A stretch of 64,000 nucleotides of DNA from contig CAZYPK010000005.1 in assembly GCA_964649195.1 (NCBI GenBank), positions 8,029 through 72,028 of the forward strand, given 5' to 3'. The stretch comes from JTS-RE9 sp964649195 (lineage in GTDB: Bacteria; Planctomycetota; Phycisphaerae; Phycisphaerales; Phycisphaeraceae). The notes under the pieces were generated by a model. That model was not told the origin of the DNA and ran no database searches. It saw only the letters and a list, made by a program, of their open reading frames with translations. The translations under genes and the position numbers were made by a program. Below, one piece after another: positions 42,855-52,951 of this stretch (within the stretch, counting starts at the first letter, position 1; every line of letters starts with the position of its first letter).

Positions 42855-45800
42855 TCAGTTGTTGTCCAGATTCGCCTCGCGTTCGAACTGCGCCAGCATC
42901 TCCGGCAGCGCGAGCCGGCCACGGGCGTACTTGGCCGCCTCGCTTTCGGGGAAGTCCCACCGGCAGCGGTTGTAGCGACGGAAGGCCAGCGGCACGTTGT
43001 TGGCCGTGCGATAGCTCTCGCCCGACCAGAACAGGCCCAGCGGGGTCAGCTCATCATCGGGAAAGTTCTTCACGAACTCATCGAACGCATCCGCCGCCTT
43101 CCTGTATTGCTCGGCCTTGTAATAGCACTGCCCCACGCGGAACGCCATCTTCGCGGCATGTTGATGGCCTTCGAATCGTTCGAGGAATTTCTCGCCGACC
43201 GATGCCGCGATGATGAAGTCCTGCCTGTTCCAGAAGTATTCGTTGATGCGGATCATCACGCCGGCGATCAGCGGACTCTTGGGATAGGTCGCCGCCAGCG
43301 TGACATAAGCCTCCAGCGCCTCGTCGAAGCGATCGGCTTCCTCATAACTTTGCGCGAGCTTGTACTGGGCGTCGGGCGCCAGCGCGTGTTCGGGGTGTTG
43401 CTTGATGATCGTACTGTAAGCCGTGATCGCCTCGTCCCACTGCCGGAGTTCCTGGGCGAACTGACCGTAGAGATATTGAATGCGGGGGATGTATTTGGGA
43501 TCGGGATAATCCTCGACCACCTCGCGCAGCACGCGCCTGCCCGCTTCGAGGTCGGCCCTCATTTCCTCCTCGCGGCCAAGCTTGCGGTGGCTCTTGAACA
43601 ACTCGAAATAACTTTCCGCAATGGTGAACCGCGTCTCGACGGCGAGCGTCTCATCGCCGAACACCTTGCTGAACGCCTTCACGAGTCCATCCGTGCCGAC
43701 GACGATGGGAATGTTGACCGTCAGTTCGAGCGTGCCCGATGAAGTGCTCGCCGCCTGATCGACATACTTGACGGTGAGCGTGTCGCCGAAGAACGCATCG
43801 ATTTCCGCCGTGGCCGGCAGCAGGTTGTTCGCCACCGGTTTTTCGTTGGCCTTGAGATGAAACGAGCCGGTGAAGACGCCCGAGTGCGCCAGCGTTTCCT
43901 CAAGCTCGACGACTTCGCTCTCGCCGCGATCGGTCAGGACGGCGACCTTCACCCTGTCGCGGTCATCGGACACATCCAGGTCCGCATCGACGACACGGAT
44001 GAAAAGCCTTTCACCCACATGCAACCGCTCGACCGGCCTGTTGTAGTCGCGGTCGGTGATCGCCAGCGTGCCGTTGGAAATGAGGCGACCTTGAGCCGTC
44101 AAACCCACGGGCTGACCGTCGGGGCGGCGATCATCAACATAAGTCGCAATGATGCGATCCTTGCCCGTCACATTGAGCACCTTCGTCACACCCACCGGCG
44201 GCGCGGGCGGCGTCTTGCCTTCTTCAACCTCTTCAACCAACACCGGACCGCCGATGAGCCCGCGCGGCATGTCCAGCGTCAGCGGCACCAGGTCGGGGCT
44301 GCTCTTGCCGCCAAGCTGCAAAATGACCTGCCCGACAAACCGGCCTTCCTCCAGCGCCCAGCTTCTTCCGTCATCGCCGACGAGCGCCGCGTTCTCCGCC
44401 GCGAACTGCGTCGAGATCACGCAGTTCACCTTCACCTTCGCGCCGTCGGTCGTGGTCATCTGAACCGTCACGCTGCTGCGCGAATCCTTGGCGCGATCGG
44501 GGTCGATCACTTCCACGGTCAGCGGCACTTCGAACGCCACGTTCGCCACCTGCCCGCCATCGGGCGCGCCGGTGGACGGCAGGTAAACCGCCGTGGGCTT
44601 CATCCCCGGCTCCCGGCCGGCCAGCGCGCGGGTCTCGATGATCCTCACCAGACCAGGCGTCGGCTGATTCACATGCACCACCGTCTCCCGGCGAACCGAG
44701 TGGCCCGGGAAGGTGTTCTGCGCATCGAGGTACCGAAGATAAACGCGATCGCCAGGCTTGACGACCAGCTTGTCCTTGTCCGGCGCGGCGGCGGTGTCCA
44801 GCTCCTTCGTGAAGATGCCCGAATGCTCCTGCGTTTCCGTGGCGACCAGCTCGATCGGCTCGCCATCGTTGAGCACGACCTGCACCTTCACGGTGTCGCG
44901 CCCGGCGGTCTGGTCCATGTCGTAATCGGTGACTTCGATGGTGATGCGCTCGCCGGGATCGATGCGGATCAGTTCCTTGCGGACGGTGGTGACCCCGCCG
45001 CCGCCGCCGCGATCAAAGTCGTAGGCGATGGGCGCGATCCTGGCGTTGAAGTAGGTGGCGTCGAGCGTTGCCGTGAGCACGCGGTTTCGCGCTCCATCGT
45101 CGCCGGCGCCGGTCGCGCTGAAGGTGAAATCATCCGTGTAGCTGGCGGTGACCTTGTCGCCGGCGGCGATCTCCAGCACATCGTTGGTGGCCAGCGCAAG
45201 CACATCGGACGCGGTGGGAATGTGCGGCTTCTCGGAGGAATCATCGCGGATTTCGATGTGGTTGATCGCCACGGCTTCGCCGGTGTATTCGTGAATCATG
45301 AAGCGGACATGGCGCAGCTCATGCGGCTGGAACCGCGCCTGCCACGTGCCATCCGCTTCGATGGTGATCTTCGATTCCACCGCCGCCGCCCTGGGCCGGC
45401 CGGCGATCAGCTTCGCCTCCGCCGACTCAAGATCGAAATCGGTTTTGCGGAACGGGCTGAGCGTCACCTGCCGCGAGGCGAGGCTTTCGCGGGCGCGGGT
45501 CACGCCGATGGTGTTCACATTCGGCGCCGCGGTGGCGAAGGCGGTGACATCATGAACGCCGCGCGGCAGCCAGACATCCACCGTGCGTCCCGTCTTTCCA
45601 TTGACATCCAACTCGATCGCGCCATTGACCGCCAGCGCGGTGGTCGAGCCGGTCAGTGCGAACCGCACCGCCCCATCCTTCACCTGCACCAGTTTGCCGT
45701 GCCAGAGCACCGCATAAGCCGCCTTGTCCTCCGCTTCACGGGTCCAGGCCAGCGTGTCAACCGCCTTCTCGACATCGGGCGCCTTGGCCGTGAAGGCGAC

Positions 45801-48800
45801 GACATCCTTCCACGTTCTGATCTCCTGCCGAAGCGCGTAAACGCGCATGGTCATCGCCCCGCTGTCGAACTTCACCGGCGTCGCCGCCTCCGCCGGCGGA
45901 TTGCTCGCCAGGCGGAACCAGTAGCGACCGTCGTGGCTGCCTTGCAGCTCGCCGCGCACCGGGGCCTGCTTCGCCGCATCGGGCGTGCTGAGCATCACCT
46001 GCGACACACGCTTGAGGTCCTTCATGTCCACGCTGATCCACTTGGGCGTCTGGCCGTCAGGCTCGCTCTGCCAGCTTGTGCCCCTGTCCAGATCGATCGC
46101 CATCAGCGGATTGCGATCGATCGCGCTGTCACTGGCCAGCGCACCCGCAGGCAGTTCACCCGTCATGGCGATGCCTTCGAAGATGCCCGTGTGCGGGCCG
46201 GTTTCCTTCAAACTCACCTGCACCTGGTCGCCGCTGGTGGCGACGAGTTTCACCAGCACTTCATCCTCCTGATCGGAAAGATCGCGGTCGGCATCCTGCA
46301 CGCGCAGGTAAACCGCGTTGCCGGGCTTGATCTGATTCCTGGGCCTGCGCTGCGAAACGCGATCATCCTGCTGCTGATCCTCCTTTTCCTCCCGCGCCAG
46401 CCTCTGGCTGAAGGTTTCCTTTTCCTCGTCGATGATCCTGCTCGAAGAAGCCTCGAACCTGCCGTCGGCGGCGATGCGTATCTCCGCGTCGGCCAGCGGA
46501 ATGTTCTTGAACTCCGCCTTGAATTCATCGGGATAATCGCACTTGATCACATCGCGCCCGGTCAGTTGCAGCACCTTGTCGCCCTTGGTCGCCGCGCCAA
46601 GCTGCGTGGGCAGGTCGGCACGGAAGAGGCCCTTGCCCGCGCCGCCGGAGGTGAGATAGATCGTCTCCCGATCGCCGCCGGGATGGGTCGTCACCAGCAC
46701 GGGGATGCGCGTGTGGCCGCGGCTGATGCCCAGGTCGCTGTCCTGCACGACGATGGACAGCGTCGAGCCGGGCGCGTGCCAGCGCTTGCTCGCCCGTCCG
46801 AGCCGGCCCACGGTGTTGAGCAGTTCAAGCTGTTCGATGTAACGCTGCTCATCGCCATACACCTCGGAGAGATTGAACAGCGTCTGGTTGGCGAGGTTGA
46901 TGTTGGGCACGCGCTCGAGCACGCTGCGGAAGATGTCGCGGGCGGTGTCACGATCACCGCGACGGTGAGCGAGCAGGCCGCGCAGGAACTCGGCGCGGAC
47001 GACGACATCGCGCTCCCGGCTGTTGCCCAGCTTCTCGAAAATCTTCTCCGCCTCGTCATAGAGCTTCTGCGCCATGAACGTCTCGCCGATGCCGAACTCG
47101 GCCTCCAGCGCCTCGCCCGTTTTGCCGAAGCGGTTGATGATCGAGGTGAACTCGGCGCGGGCCACCTCATACCGCTTGGCGCCGAAGTAGTTTTTGCCCA
47201 GCAGCAGTTGAACCCTGGCCTTGACGCCGTCCTCGACGTTGGGGGAGTCGGAGAACTTGACGAACCACGAGCGAAGGATGTCTTCCGCGCGATCGTGGTT
47301 TTCATCGCCGCCCGCCGCGATGTGGCTTTCACAGACGAAGAGAATCAGATCGACGGGAAGCTCGAAGCGGTGAACATCGAAAAGTTTTCGGTTGGCATCG
47401 TAGGCGTCGAAGGCGAGCTTCTCATCGCCCAGGCGCAGGTACATCGCGGCCTGAAGCAGCGGGGCGATGGGGCTTTTCTCATCGATGGCCAGGCCGACGG
47501 AACCGAGTCGGGCGAAGCTCTGGCCGATCATGTCGCGGCCTGTTTTCTGGCGTGCCGCATCGACGCCGGAGATGTTGGCGAGCATGCCGGTGAGCAGCGT
47601 GGCGGCGGCGGGATAATCCTTGCGGGCCATCGCGGCCTGGGCGTAACCCATGCCGATGTCCCAGTCGTGGGAACTGTTGTGCAGTTGCGTGGTCGTGTTG
47701 GCATAGGCAAGCAGGCGCGCGGTTTCATTGCCGCCGCCTGCCTGCTCCATTTCCAGAAGCGCCAGCGTCGCCGCCGCCGAGACGCGGCCGAAGTCCAGAT
47801 CGCGCACCGCGGTGAAGACGGTTTTGCGAAGCGGATCGGTGGCGTTTTTGTTGTTCCTGTCGCGCATCTCCGCAAGCCAGGTCCACGCGGGATATTCCTC
47901 GATGCCCCAGCTTTGGAACGGCCGCTCGGCCTGCCGCCTCTTCGTGTCCTTGAGGATCGCGGTGAACCTGGCGACATCGCCGGCCTTGAGCGCGTGGCTT
48001 GCGATCCATGTCGCGTAGATGCCGTGGTGGCTCGTCGCGTTTTTGTAAACCTCTTCGAGGAACGCCAGGCGGGCCTTCTCATCCGTCATGCGTTCGACGA
48101 TCGCCCCCACGGCATGGCGCGACTGCCAGTCCCAGGGCGCCAGCGCGTGACGCTCGCGCCAGTAGGCCATCGCCTCATCCTTGAGGCCATGCTTGTCGAG
48201 CATCGAGCCGATGTGGTGCATGTTGCCGACATGCAGGCCATGTTTCTTCTGCTGGGCGAGTATCCATGCGAGCGATTGCCGGAGCAGATCGACATCCTTG
48301 CCCTTGTCGGCGGCGGTGGTCAGACGGGCGTAGCTGTCACCATCGTTGGCCGGCGCTTGGAGCTTCATCAGATGCAGCGCCGCCTCGCGGGCCTGCTCCG
48401 CGTTGCCGTAGTCGGTGGCCGTCTGGAGCCACCAGGCGGCCGCCTCGTAATCCGCGGGCAGGCGGACGGCAAGCCTGGCGTAATAGCCGATGGAATCGGG
48501 ACGGTTTTTCTGCGCCGCGTAATGCTGATGAAAATACCCCTGGGCGCGCAGCAGCCAGCGGGCCTGATCATCGCTGAGCTTCCCGTAGTTTGCATCGGAG
48601 AGCAGACGATCGCGGGCCGCCAGGTTCTGCGGCGAGCGGTCGCCGGTGGCCTGCTCCCAATCCTTGAACCACGGGTCGGCGGCGAGCTTCTTGTACGCCG
48701 CATCGACGATGGCGGCATTGTCGCGGCGATCCTTGTTGCGTTTGTTCTCGTTCTCCCAGCGACCGAGGTAATTGCGGAAGGCGGTGAGGTGAGCGTGTCG

Positions 48801-50177
48801 GTGTGCGGCATCGGCGATGAGCTTCACATCACCGGCGAACTCTTCCGCACTCGCCGGATGGGTCAGCAGATAATGAACCGCCTGCCAGGAGCGGTCATCA
48901 TTGGTCGGCGACTGCGCGATCTGATCGCGGCAAACCGCCCGGCACCTGCCCGCATCCTTCATGCGATCCCGATAAACGGAAAACGCCAGCGCATGGCGGT
49001 ATGCCGCCGCCCCCTTCGGGTTCTTCGCCAGCGCATCGAGCAGCGTCTTCTCCGCCTTGGCGATGTCCTCGGGCTTGTCGCCCTGCACCGCGTTGTTCAC
49101 GTAATGACCGGCAGGGTCGTGCGACCACGGATCGCCGACCATCGACCGCGAGAACAGATTGGCCGCATGAGGCTTGTCACCGTCGCGGGCATAGGCGTGA
49201 GCCAGCAGCGACAACTGCGCCCAGCGATCATCGCGGCCGGGATGTTTCGCCACGTAATCGTTGACCACCTGCTCCAGTTCGGGAGCCTTGACCGCGGCGT
49301 GATACATCTCATTGATCAGCCGGCGATGAAGGTCGTCATTGTCCCTGGCGGCGCGGGCCTTTTTGAGGCTTTCGATCGCGTTGGTGCGCTGACCGGCGTT
49401 CGCGTAATTCTCCGCCATGTAGCGATGAAAATCAGCGGCGCGGGCGCCGCTTCCGGGGGTTCCGGGGGCGCTTCCGGGAGCATCCATCGGCACGTTCTTC
49501 CTGAGCATGAGCAGGCCGATGGCGTTGCTGCCGGCCCAGTCACCGGTGCGGCGGGCCGCGTGAAACGCCTCCCAGCCCGCGTGCATCGTGTAGGGACCGG
49601 CGGGCAGCTTCTCAACCATGTCCCTGCCCAGCCTCGCCGCGGCCGCGAAGCCTTCGTTGTTGTTCATCTGCATGTACTGGCCGATCGCCCGTTCCGCGGC
49701 GATGCGCTCGCCGGCGGGGTTGCGGTTCCAGATCGCCTCGTAAGCCAGGGCGATCTGTCGGCGGTCGTTCTGCTGCTCCAGCGTTCGCGCCAGAATCTTC
49801 TCCACGTCACCGCACGCCTTGTCCTGGGGATAACGCGAAAGGAACTGGCGGCTGGTGGCGATGATCTCCTTGTTGCGCGACAGGATGACCAGGCCGTCGA
49901 GCAGCTTGAGCATCACCTCACGATGTCTGGGATGCCCCGGCTGAGCGGCGACGAACTTCTGCCCCGCGCGGACCAGGCCGAACACCCGGCCTTCCTTGTG
50001 GTACAGGTCCGTCAGCTCGATCATCAGCTCCGCGGCGCGCGGCGCGGTGTCGAGCATCTTGCCCAGCTCGGCCTCGAGCTGCACCGCCTTGCGGCTCACG
50101 GCATCAAGCTCCTCCTGCGCAAAGGAAGAAGAAGCGAAAACAAGAAGAAGAATGAAGGCGAGGGTTCGTTGGGTCAT
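42855..50177 (-). CDS. Giant exported TPR protein with beta-domain arrays
   Basis: The product has 2440 residues with signal peptide MTQRTLAFILLLVFASSSFA. Residues about 25-1150 are TPR repeats (for example AEREYEKAL-like helices, with clear units at VLARTLEQQNDRRQIALAYE and the TKAERAL-type spacing). Residues about 1190-2110 hold several similar beta domains, each with an acidic DxDxSDDRDRVKV start and an ET-HSGVFTG or HTGIFEG end (near 1331, 1786 and 2102). They also hold a discoidin-like part (SWQSEPDGQTPKWISVDMKD near 1372) and a PA14-like part near 1470-1570. TPR units return at about 2180-2420 (YLYGQFAQELRQWDEAITAY). It is probably a periplasmic or outer-membrane scaffold driven by ExbBD. 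Confidence 0.85.
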   Translation of the reverse strand: MTQRTLAFILLLVFASSSFAQEELDAVSRKAVQLEAELGKMLDTAPRAAELMIELTDLYHKEGRVFGLVRAGQKFVAAQPGHPRHREVMLKLLDGLVILSRNKEIIATSRQFLSRYPQDKACGDVEKILARTLEQQNDRRQIALAYEAIWNRNPAGERIAAERAIGQYMQMNNNEGFAAAARLGRDMVEKLPAGPYTMHAGWEAFHAARRTGDWAGSNAIGLLMLRKNVPMDAPGSAPGTPGSGARAADFHRYMAENYANAGQRTNAIESLKKARAARDNDDLHRRLINEMYHAAVKAPELEQVVNDYVAKHPGRDDRWAQLSLLAHAYARDGDKPHAANLFSRSMVGDPWSHDPAGHYVNNAVQGDKPEDIAKAEKTLLDALAKNPKGAAAYRHALAFSVYRDRMKDAGRCRAVCRDQIAQSPTNDDRSWQAVHYLLTHPASAEEFAGDVKLIADAAHRHAHLTAFRNYLGRWENENKRNKDRRDNAAIVDAAYKKLAADPWFKDWEQATGDRSPQNLAARDRLLSDANYGKLSDDQARWLLRAQGYFHQHYAAQKNRPDSIGYYARLAVRLPADYEAAAWWLQTATDYGNAEQAREAALHLMKLQAPANDGDSYARLTTAADKGKDVDLLRQSLAWILAQQKKHGLHVGNMHHIGSMLDKHGLKDEAMAYWRERHALAPWDWQSRHAVGAIVERMTDEKARLAFLEEVYKNATSHHGIYATWIASHALKAGDVARFTAILKDTKRRQAERPFQSWGIEEYPAWTWLAEMRDRNNKNATDPLRKTVFTAVRDLDFGRVSAAATLALLEMEQAGGGNETARLLAYANTTTQLHNSSHDWDIGMGYAQAAMARKDYPAAATLLTGMLANISGVDAARQKTGRDMIGQSFARLGSVGLAIDEKSPIAPLLQAAMYLRLGDEKLAFDAYDANRKLFDVHRFELPVDLILFVCESHIAAGGDENHDRAEDILRSWFVKFSDSPNVEDGVKARVQLLLGKNYFGAKRYEVARAEFTSIINRFGKTGEALEAEFGIGETFMAQKLYDEAEKIFEKLGNSRERDVVVRAEFLRGLLAHRRGDRDTARDIFRSVLERVPNINLANQTLFNLSEVYGDEQRYIEQLELLNTVGRLGRASKRWHAPGSTLSIVVQDSDLGISRGHTRIPVLVTTHPGGDRETIYLTSGGAGKGLFRADLPTQLGAATKGDKVLQLTGRDVIKCDYPDEFKAEFKNIPLADAEIRIAADGRFEASSSRIIDEEKETFSQRLAREEKEDQQQDDRVSQRRPRNQIKPGNAVYLRVQDADRDLSDQEDEVLVKLVATSGDQVQVSLKETGPHTGIFEGIAMTGELPAGALASDSAIDRNPLMAIDLDRGTSWQSEPDGQTPKWISVDMKDLKRVSQVMLSTPDAAKQAPVRGELQGSHDGRYWFRLASNPPAEAATPVKFDSGAMTMRVYALRQEIRTWKDVVAFTAKAPDVEKAVDTLAWTREAEDKAAYAVLWHGKLVQVKDGAVRFALTGSTTALAVNGAIELDVNGKTGRTVDVWLPRGVHDVTAFATAAPNVNTIGVTRARESLASRQVTLSPFRKTDFDLESAEAKLIAGRPRAAAVESKITIEADGTWQARFQPHELRHVRFMIHEYTGEAVAINHIEIRDDSSEKPHIPTASDVLALATNDVLEIAAGDKVTASYTDDFTFSATGAGDDGARNRVLTATLDATYFNARIAPIAYDFDRGGGGGVTTVRKELIRIDPGERITIEVTDYDMDQTAGRDTVKVQVVLNDGEPIELVATETQEHSGIFTKELDTAAAPDKDKLVVKPGDRVYLRYLDAQNTFPGHSVRRETVVHVNQPTPGLVRIIETRALAGREPGMKPTAVYLPSTGAPDGGQVANVAFEVPLTVEVIDPDRAKDSRSSVTVQMTTTDGAKVKVNCVISTQFAAENAALVGDDGRSWALEEGRFVGQVILQLGGKSSPDLVPLTLDMPRGLIGGPVLVEEVEEGKTPPAPPVGVTKVLNVTGKDRIIATYVDDRRPDGQPVGLTAQGRLISNGTLAITDRDYNRPVERLHVGERLFIRVVDADLDVSDDRDRVKVAVLTDRGESEVVELEETLAHSGVFTGSFHLKANEKPVANNLLPATAEIDAFFGDTLTVKYVDQAASTSSGTLELTVNIPIVVGTDGLVKAFSKVFGDETLAVETRFTIAESYFELFKSHRKLGREEEMRADLEAGRRVLREVVEDYPDPKYIPRIQYLYGQFAQELRQWDEAITAYSTIIKQHPEHALAPDAQYKLAQSYEEADRFDEALEAYVTLAATYPKSPLIAGVMIRINEYFWNRQDFIIAASVGEKFLERFEGHQHAAKMAFRVGQCYYKAEQYRKAADAFDEFVKNFPDDELTPLGLFWSGESYRTANNVPLAFRRYNRCRWDFPESEAAKYARGRLALPEMLAQFEREANLDNN

Positions 50178-50220
50178 GGCGTTGCCCGTTCGTATGGTTG
50201 CCTGTTCAAGCCCGATTCCG

Positions 50221-50408
50221 CCCAGGCCCGATGGCGAGTCTGTTCCGGGGGAGCCGTCGGGGTTTTGATTCCATCATTAAGTCGTTGCCGCAAAAAACGC
50301 GAAAAAGTTTAAGGCGTCAGATTGTGCGGTTTCACACTGCGAAAATCATGTTTTCGCATACCCCGACGGCTCGCCCCCGGGGGACTCGCCATCGGGCTTG
50401 GGCGGTTC
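50221..50408. repeat. Palindromic repeat family K, copy K2
   Basis: The left arm (50221-50266, GGCCCGATGGCGAGTC, GAGCCGTCGGGG) is the imperfect reverse complement of the right arm (50358-50402, ACCCCGACGGCTCGCC, GACTCGCCATCGGGC). It shares its core with K1. It ends five bases from the stop of the 798-residue TPR gene. Confidence 0.85.
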
Positions 50409-50412
50409 ATTT

Positions 50413-52809
50413 CTAAAACCCGCTTTTGGCCAGCGCATCGACGATGCGTTTCGTCTCCGGCGCCAGGGCGCTTTCCGGAAAATCGCCCAGCAACTGGTCG
50501 AACTTGCTTCGGGCTTCCTTGCGGCGATCCATGCGGTACAGACACCGGCCATAGTTGAAGAGGATCACATCGAGATACTTCGCATCGGGATGCTCGCTGA
50601 GCACCGTTTCGAAGATGTCGATCGCCCGCGCGTAGTCCTGCTTCTGGTAGTAGAAGTTGGCCATCTTGGCCACGGCTTCGCCGACGCGGCCCGAATCAGG
50701 GAAGGCCTCGAAGACCTTCTTGTATTCCTGGAAGGCGCGGTCATACATCGCCGGCTGCTGGGCCTCCGGCGCCGCCTTGGCCATTTCCTCGTAGCACTCG
50801 GCGATGCCGAACTGCGCTTCGCCGCGAAGTTGGCTGGTCTTCATTTCGACGAGCCGGCCGTAGATGCCGATCGCCCGGCTCACCTGGCCCTGCCTGCGGC
50901 TGACGGCGGCCAGTTGAAGCAAGGCATCATCGACGAAAGCCGAGTCTGGAAACTCACGCGCCAGCCGCTGGCACATCGCGGCAGCCAGTTCCAGCTTGTC
51001 CATCTCGTAGTAAATCCGCCAGAGCTGAACGTAGGTTTCCTCGAGCAGCCGGCCACCCAGTTTGCGGGCTTCTTCGCTGATCTCTTCGCAGACGAGCAGC
51101 GCTTCGTTGTACTTCTCGTTGGACTTGACCTTCAGGCCGAACTCTTTGTAGCGGTTGCCGATGTTGCACAGGGCGCCGGCGGTCTTGAGCTGGGTTCGCA
51201 GCCGCAGTTCCTTGTCGGCGATTTCGGTGCGCGTGACGCGCACGCCGCCGAGGTTGCCTTCGACGGTCCGGGCGCGGGCGATGACCGTGACCGGCTCGGC
51301 GGTGGTGTTTTCAGGATCGACATAAATCAGGCGAATCTGATCGTTGGGCAGCGCCTGGAGTTTGTTGTCATCAAGCACCGGCGACTCGGCATTTTCAAGA
51401 AGCACGGTGGTGCGGAAGATGCCGGTGTGAATGGAGGTGTCCGCGGCTTCCTGCTTTTCGATTTCGGAGGCGAGGTCGCCGGCTTCGTTGGGCTTGGCGG
51501 GAAGGTCGGGGGAGGCGGGCGTGTTCGCGTTTGAGGCCGGGGACACAGGGTTCACCGGCGGGGCGACTGAAGTCGCCACGCCTTGCGGAGTGCGCCCGAT
51601 GCGGGCTTCGGTCAGGGTGATCTTCACGCGGTCGATCAGGCGGTATCGCTCGATCTGCGGTTCATCCGCGTCATCGACGGCCTTCTTCTCCCCGGCGGTC
51701 GCCTGCGCGATCTTCGCTTCCGCAATCTCCTTCTCCATCTCCTCCGCCGTCTTCTCACGATGCACCTCGACGAAGGCTTCGAGTTTGTCGGCGGCATCGG
51801 ACAGGTCCATGTCCGCATCGATCACCTGAAGGTTCACCTCCTTGCCCAGCACCGCGCCGCGGATCGTGTCGGCATAGGCTCCGTCCATGATCGCCGCCTG
51901 GGCGTTGCCCACCACGGTGATGTCGCGCAGCACCGGACGGTTGAACTGGCGGTCGGCGGTGTGCCGATCGATGTAGGTCACCTTCACCATGTCATCGCCG
52001 CGCACCTCGAGCCTGCCGTTGCCGGATTTGGGTTTGCCAAGCTGCGTCTGAATGGAACCCATGACCACGCGCACATTGCGGCCCACCGGATGGCATTCGA
52101 TCACCTCCTCATCGCCCTGCGTCGTGCGGACCTTCACCTTGATCGTTTCATCGGGGCCAAGCGCCGCCAGGTCCGCATCCTCGATCTTCACAAACAGCCG
52201 CTTGCCCGCCTCGACCTTTTCGAAGCTGGAATCATCCTCTGACAGCGCGGTGCCCACGCGCTCCAGCGCGGCAATCGCCCGGCTGTAATGCCCCTGCTGA
52301 AAGTGGGCCAGGCCGATGTAGTGGTAGGCCTGGTTGACCTGCGGACTGACGGGGAACTTCTCGATCACCTCGCGCATCACGGAAAAGGTCTTGCCGAAGT
52401 TGCGGGCCTGGTAGAAGCAGACGCCCATCTTCAGCGTGGCCTGGGCCCGCTGATCCTCCTCGCGGTTTTCCTCGCCGGAAACGATCTCGAAATGCTTGCG
52501 GGCCTGGTCGTAGGCCCGTTCGCGGCCCAGAAAATGATCGCCGAGCTTCATGTGGGCGGTGAAGCGATGCCGGCTGCGCGGATAGCGCTCGATGACCGAT
52601 TGCCAGATATCGACGGCCTTGTTGAACTCGTCGGATTCGTAGCGGGAGTCGCCCGCCTCGATGAGCTTCCTGGCGGCCTGGTCCTCGACGATCGAGCCGC
52701 GCGGCGCGGCGGATGCGGGCTCGCTTTTCGCCTTGCCGGGCTGGGCAATGGCGACGACGGTACAGAAGAGAGAGAGAAGCAGCGACGCGGGGACGATTCG
52801 ATGCCACAT
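50413..52809 (-). CDS. Exported TPR protein with DxDxD beta domains
   Basis: The 798-residue product has signal peptide MWHRIVPASLLLSLFCTVVA. TPR units at residues about 45-200 (YESDEFNKAVDIWQSVIERY) precede beta domains with IDADMDLSDAADKLEAFV and DTSIHTGIFRTTVLL. These are the same type as in the giant protein. TPR units follow at about 540-790 (FGIAECYEEMAKAAPEAQQP and YARAIDIFETVLSEHPDAKY). The stop-to-start gap to the giant gene is 236 bases and holds K2. It probably forms the same complex as the giant protein. Confidence 0.88.
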   Translation of the reverse strand: MWHRIVPASLLLSLFCTVVAIAQPGKAKSEPASAAPRGSIVEDQAARKLIEAGDSRYESDEFNKAVDIWQSVIERYPRSRHRFTAHMKLGDHFLGRERAYDQARKHFEIVSGEENREEDQRAQATLKMGVCFYQARNFGKTFSVMREVIEKFPVSPQVNQAYHYIGLAHFQQGHYSRAIAALERVGTALSEDDSSFEKVEAGKRLFVKIEDADLAALGPDETIKVKVRTTQGDEEVIECHPVGRNVRVVMGSIQTQLGKPKSGNGRLEVRGDDMVKVTYIDRHTADRQFNRPVLRDITVVGNAQAAIMDGAYADTIRGAVLGKEVNLQVIDADMDLSDAADKLEAFVEVHREKTAEEMEKEIAEAKIAQATAGEKKAVDDADEPQIERYRLIDRVKITLTEARIGRTPQGVATSVAPPVNPVSPASNANTPASPDLPAKPNEAGDLASEIEKQEAADTSIHTGIFRTTVLLENAESPVLDDNKLQALPNDQIRLIYVDPENTTAEPVTVIARARTVEGNLGGVRVTRTEIADKELRLRTQLKTAGALCNIGNRYKEFGLKVKSNEKYNEALLVCEEISEEARKLGGRLLEETYVQLWRIYYEMDKLELAAAMCQRLAREFPDSAFVDDALLQLAAVSRRQGQVSRAIGIYGRLVEMKTSQLRGEAQFGIAECYEEMAKAAPEAQQPAMYDRAFQEYKKVFEAFPDSGRVGEAVAKMANFYYQKQDYARAIDIFETVLSEHPDAKYLDVILFNYGRCLYRMDRRKEARSKFDQLLGDFPESALAPETKRIVDALAKSGF

Positions 52810-52852
52810 GGTGGAATCTCATGGAGTGGTTGGAAGCATTGATCAACGACAA

Positions 52853-52940
52853 CCCACGCACAGGAGTGCGTGGGCTTTGGATCGTTCATGACGTTTCGTC
52901 AGATAAACCATGGGAAAGCCCATGCACTCCCGTGCATGGG
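52853..52940. repeat. Two 9-bp hairpins before the Exb-TPR run
   Basis: CCCACGCAC-AGGA-GTGCGTGGG (52853-52874) and CCCATGCAC-TCCC-GTGCATGGG (52919-52940) are each perfect stems with a four-base loop. The whole region is also roughly self-complementary. It lies between the DUF1501 stop and the first TPR gene. Confidence 0.85.
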
Positions 52941-52951
52941 TCCGCGTCACA

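Noticed and set aside
43857..50312. Plus-strand open frame of 2151 codons opposite the giant TPR gene
   Set aside because: It is an exact antisense shadow of a gene with a signal peptide and recognisable domains. High GC in third positions removes stops on the opposite strand. Its translation is His/Arg/Asp-rich without motifs.
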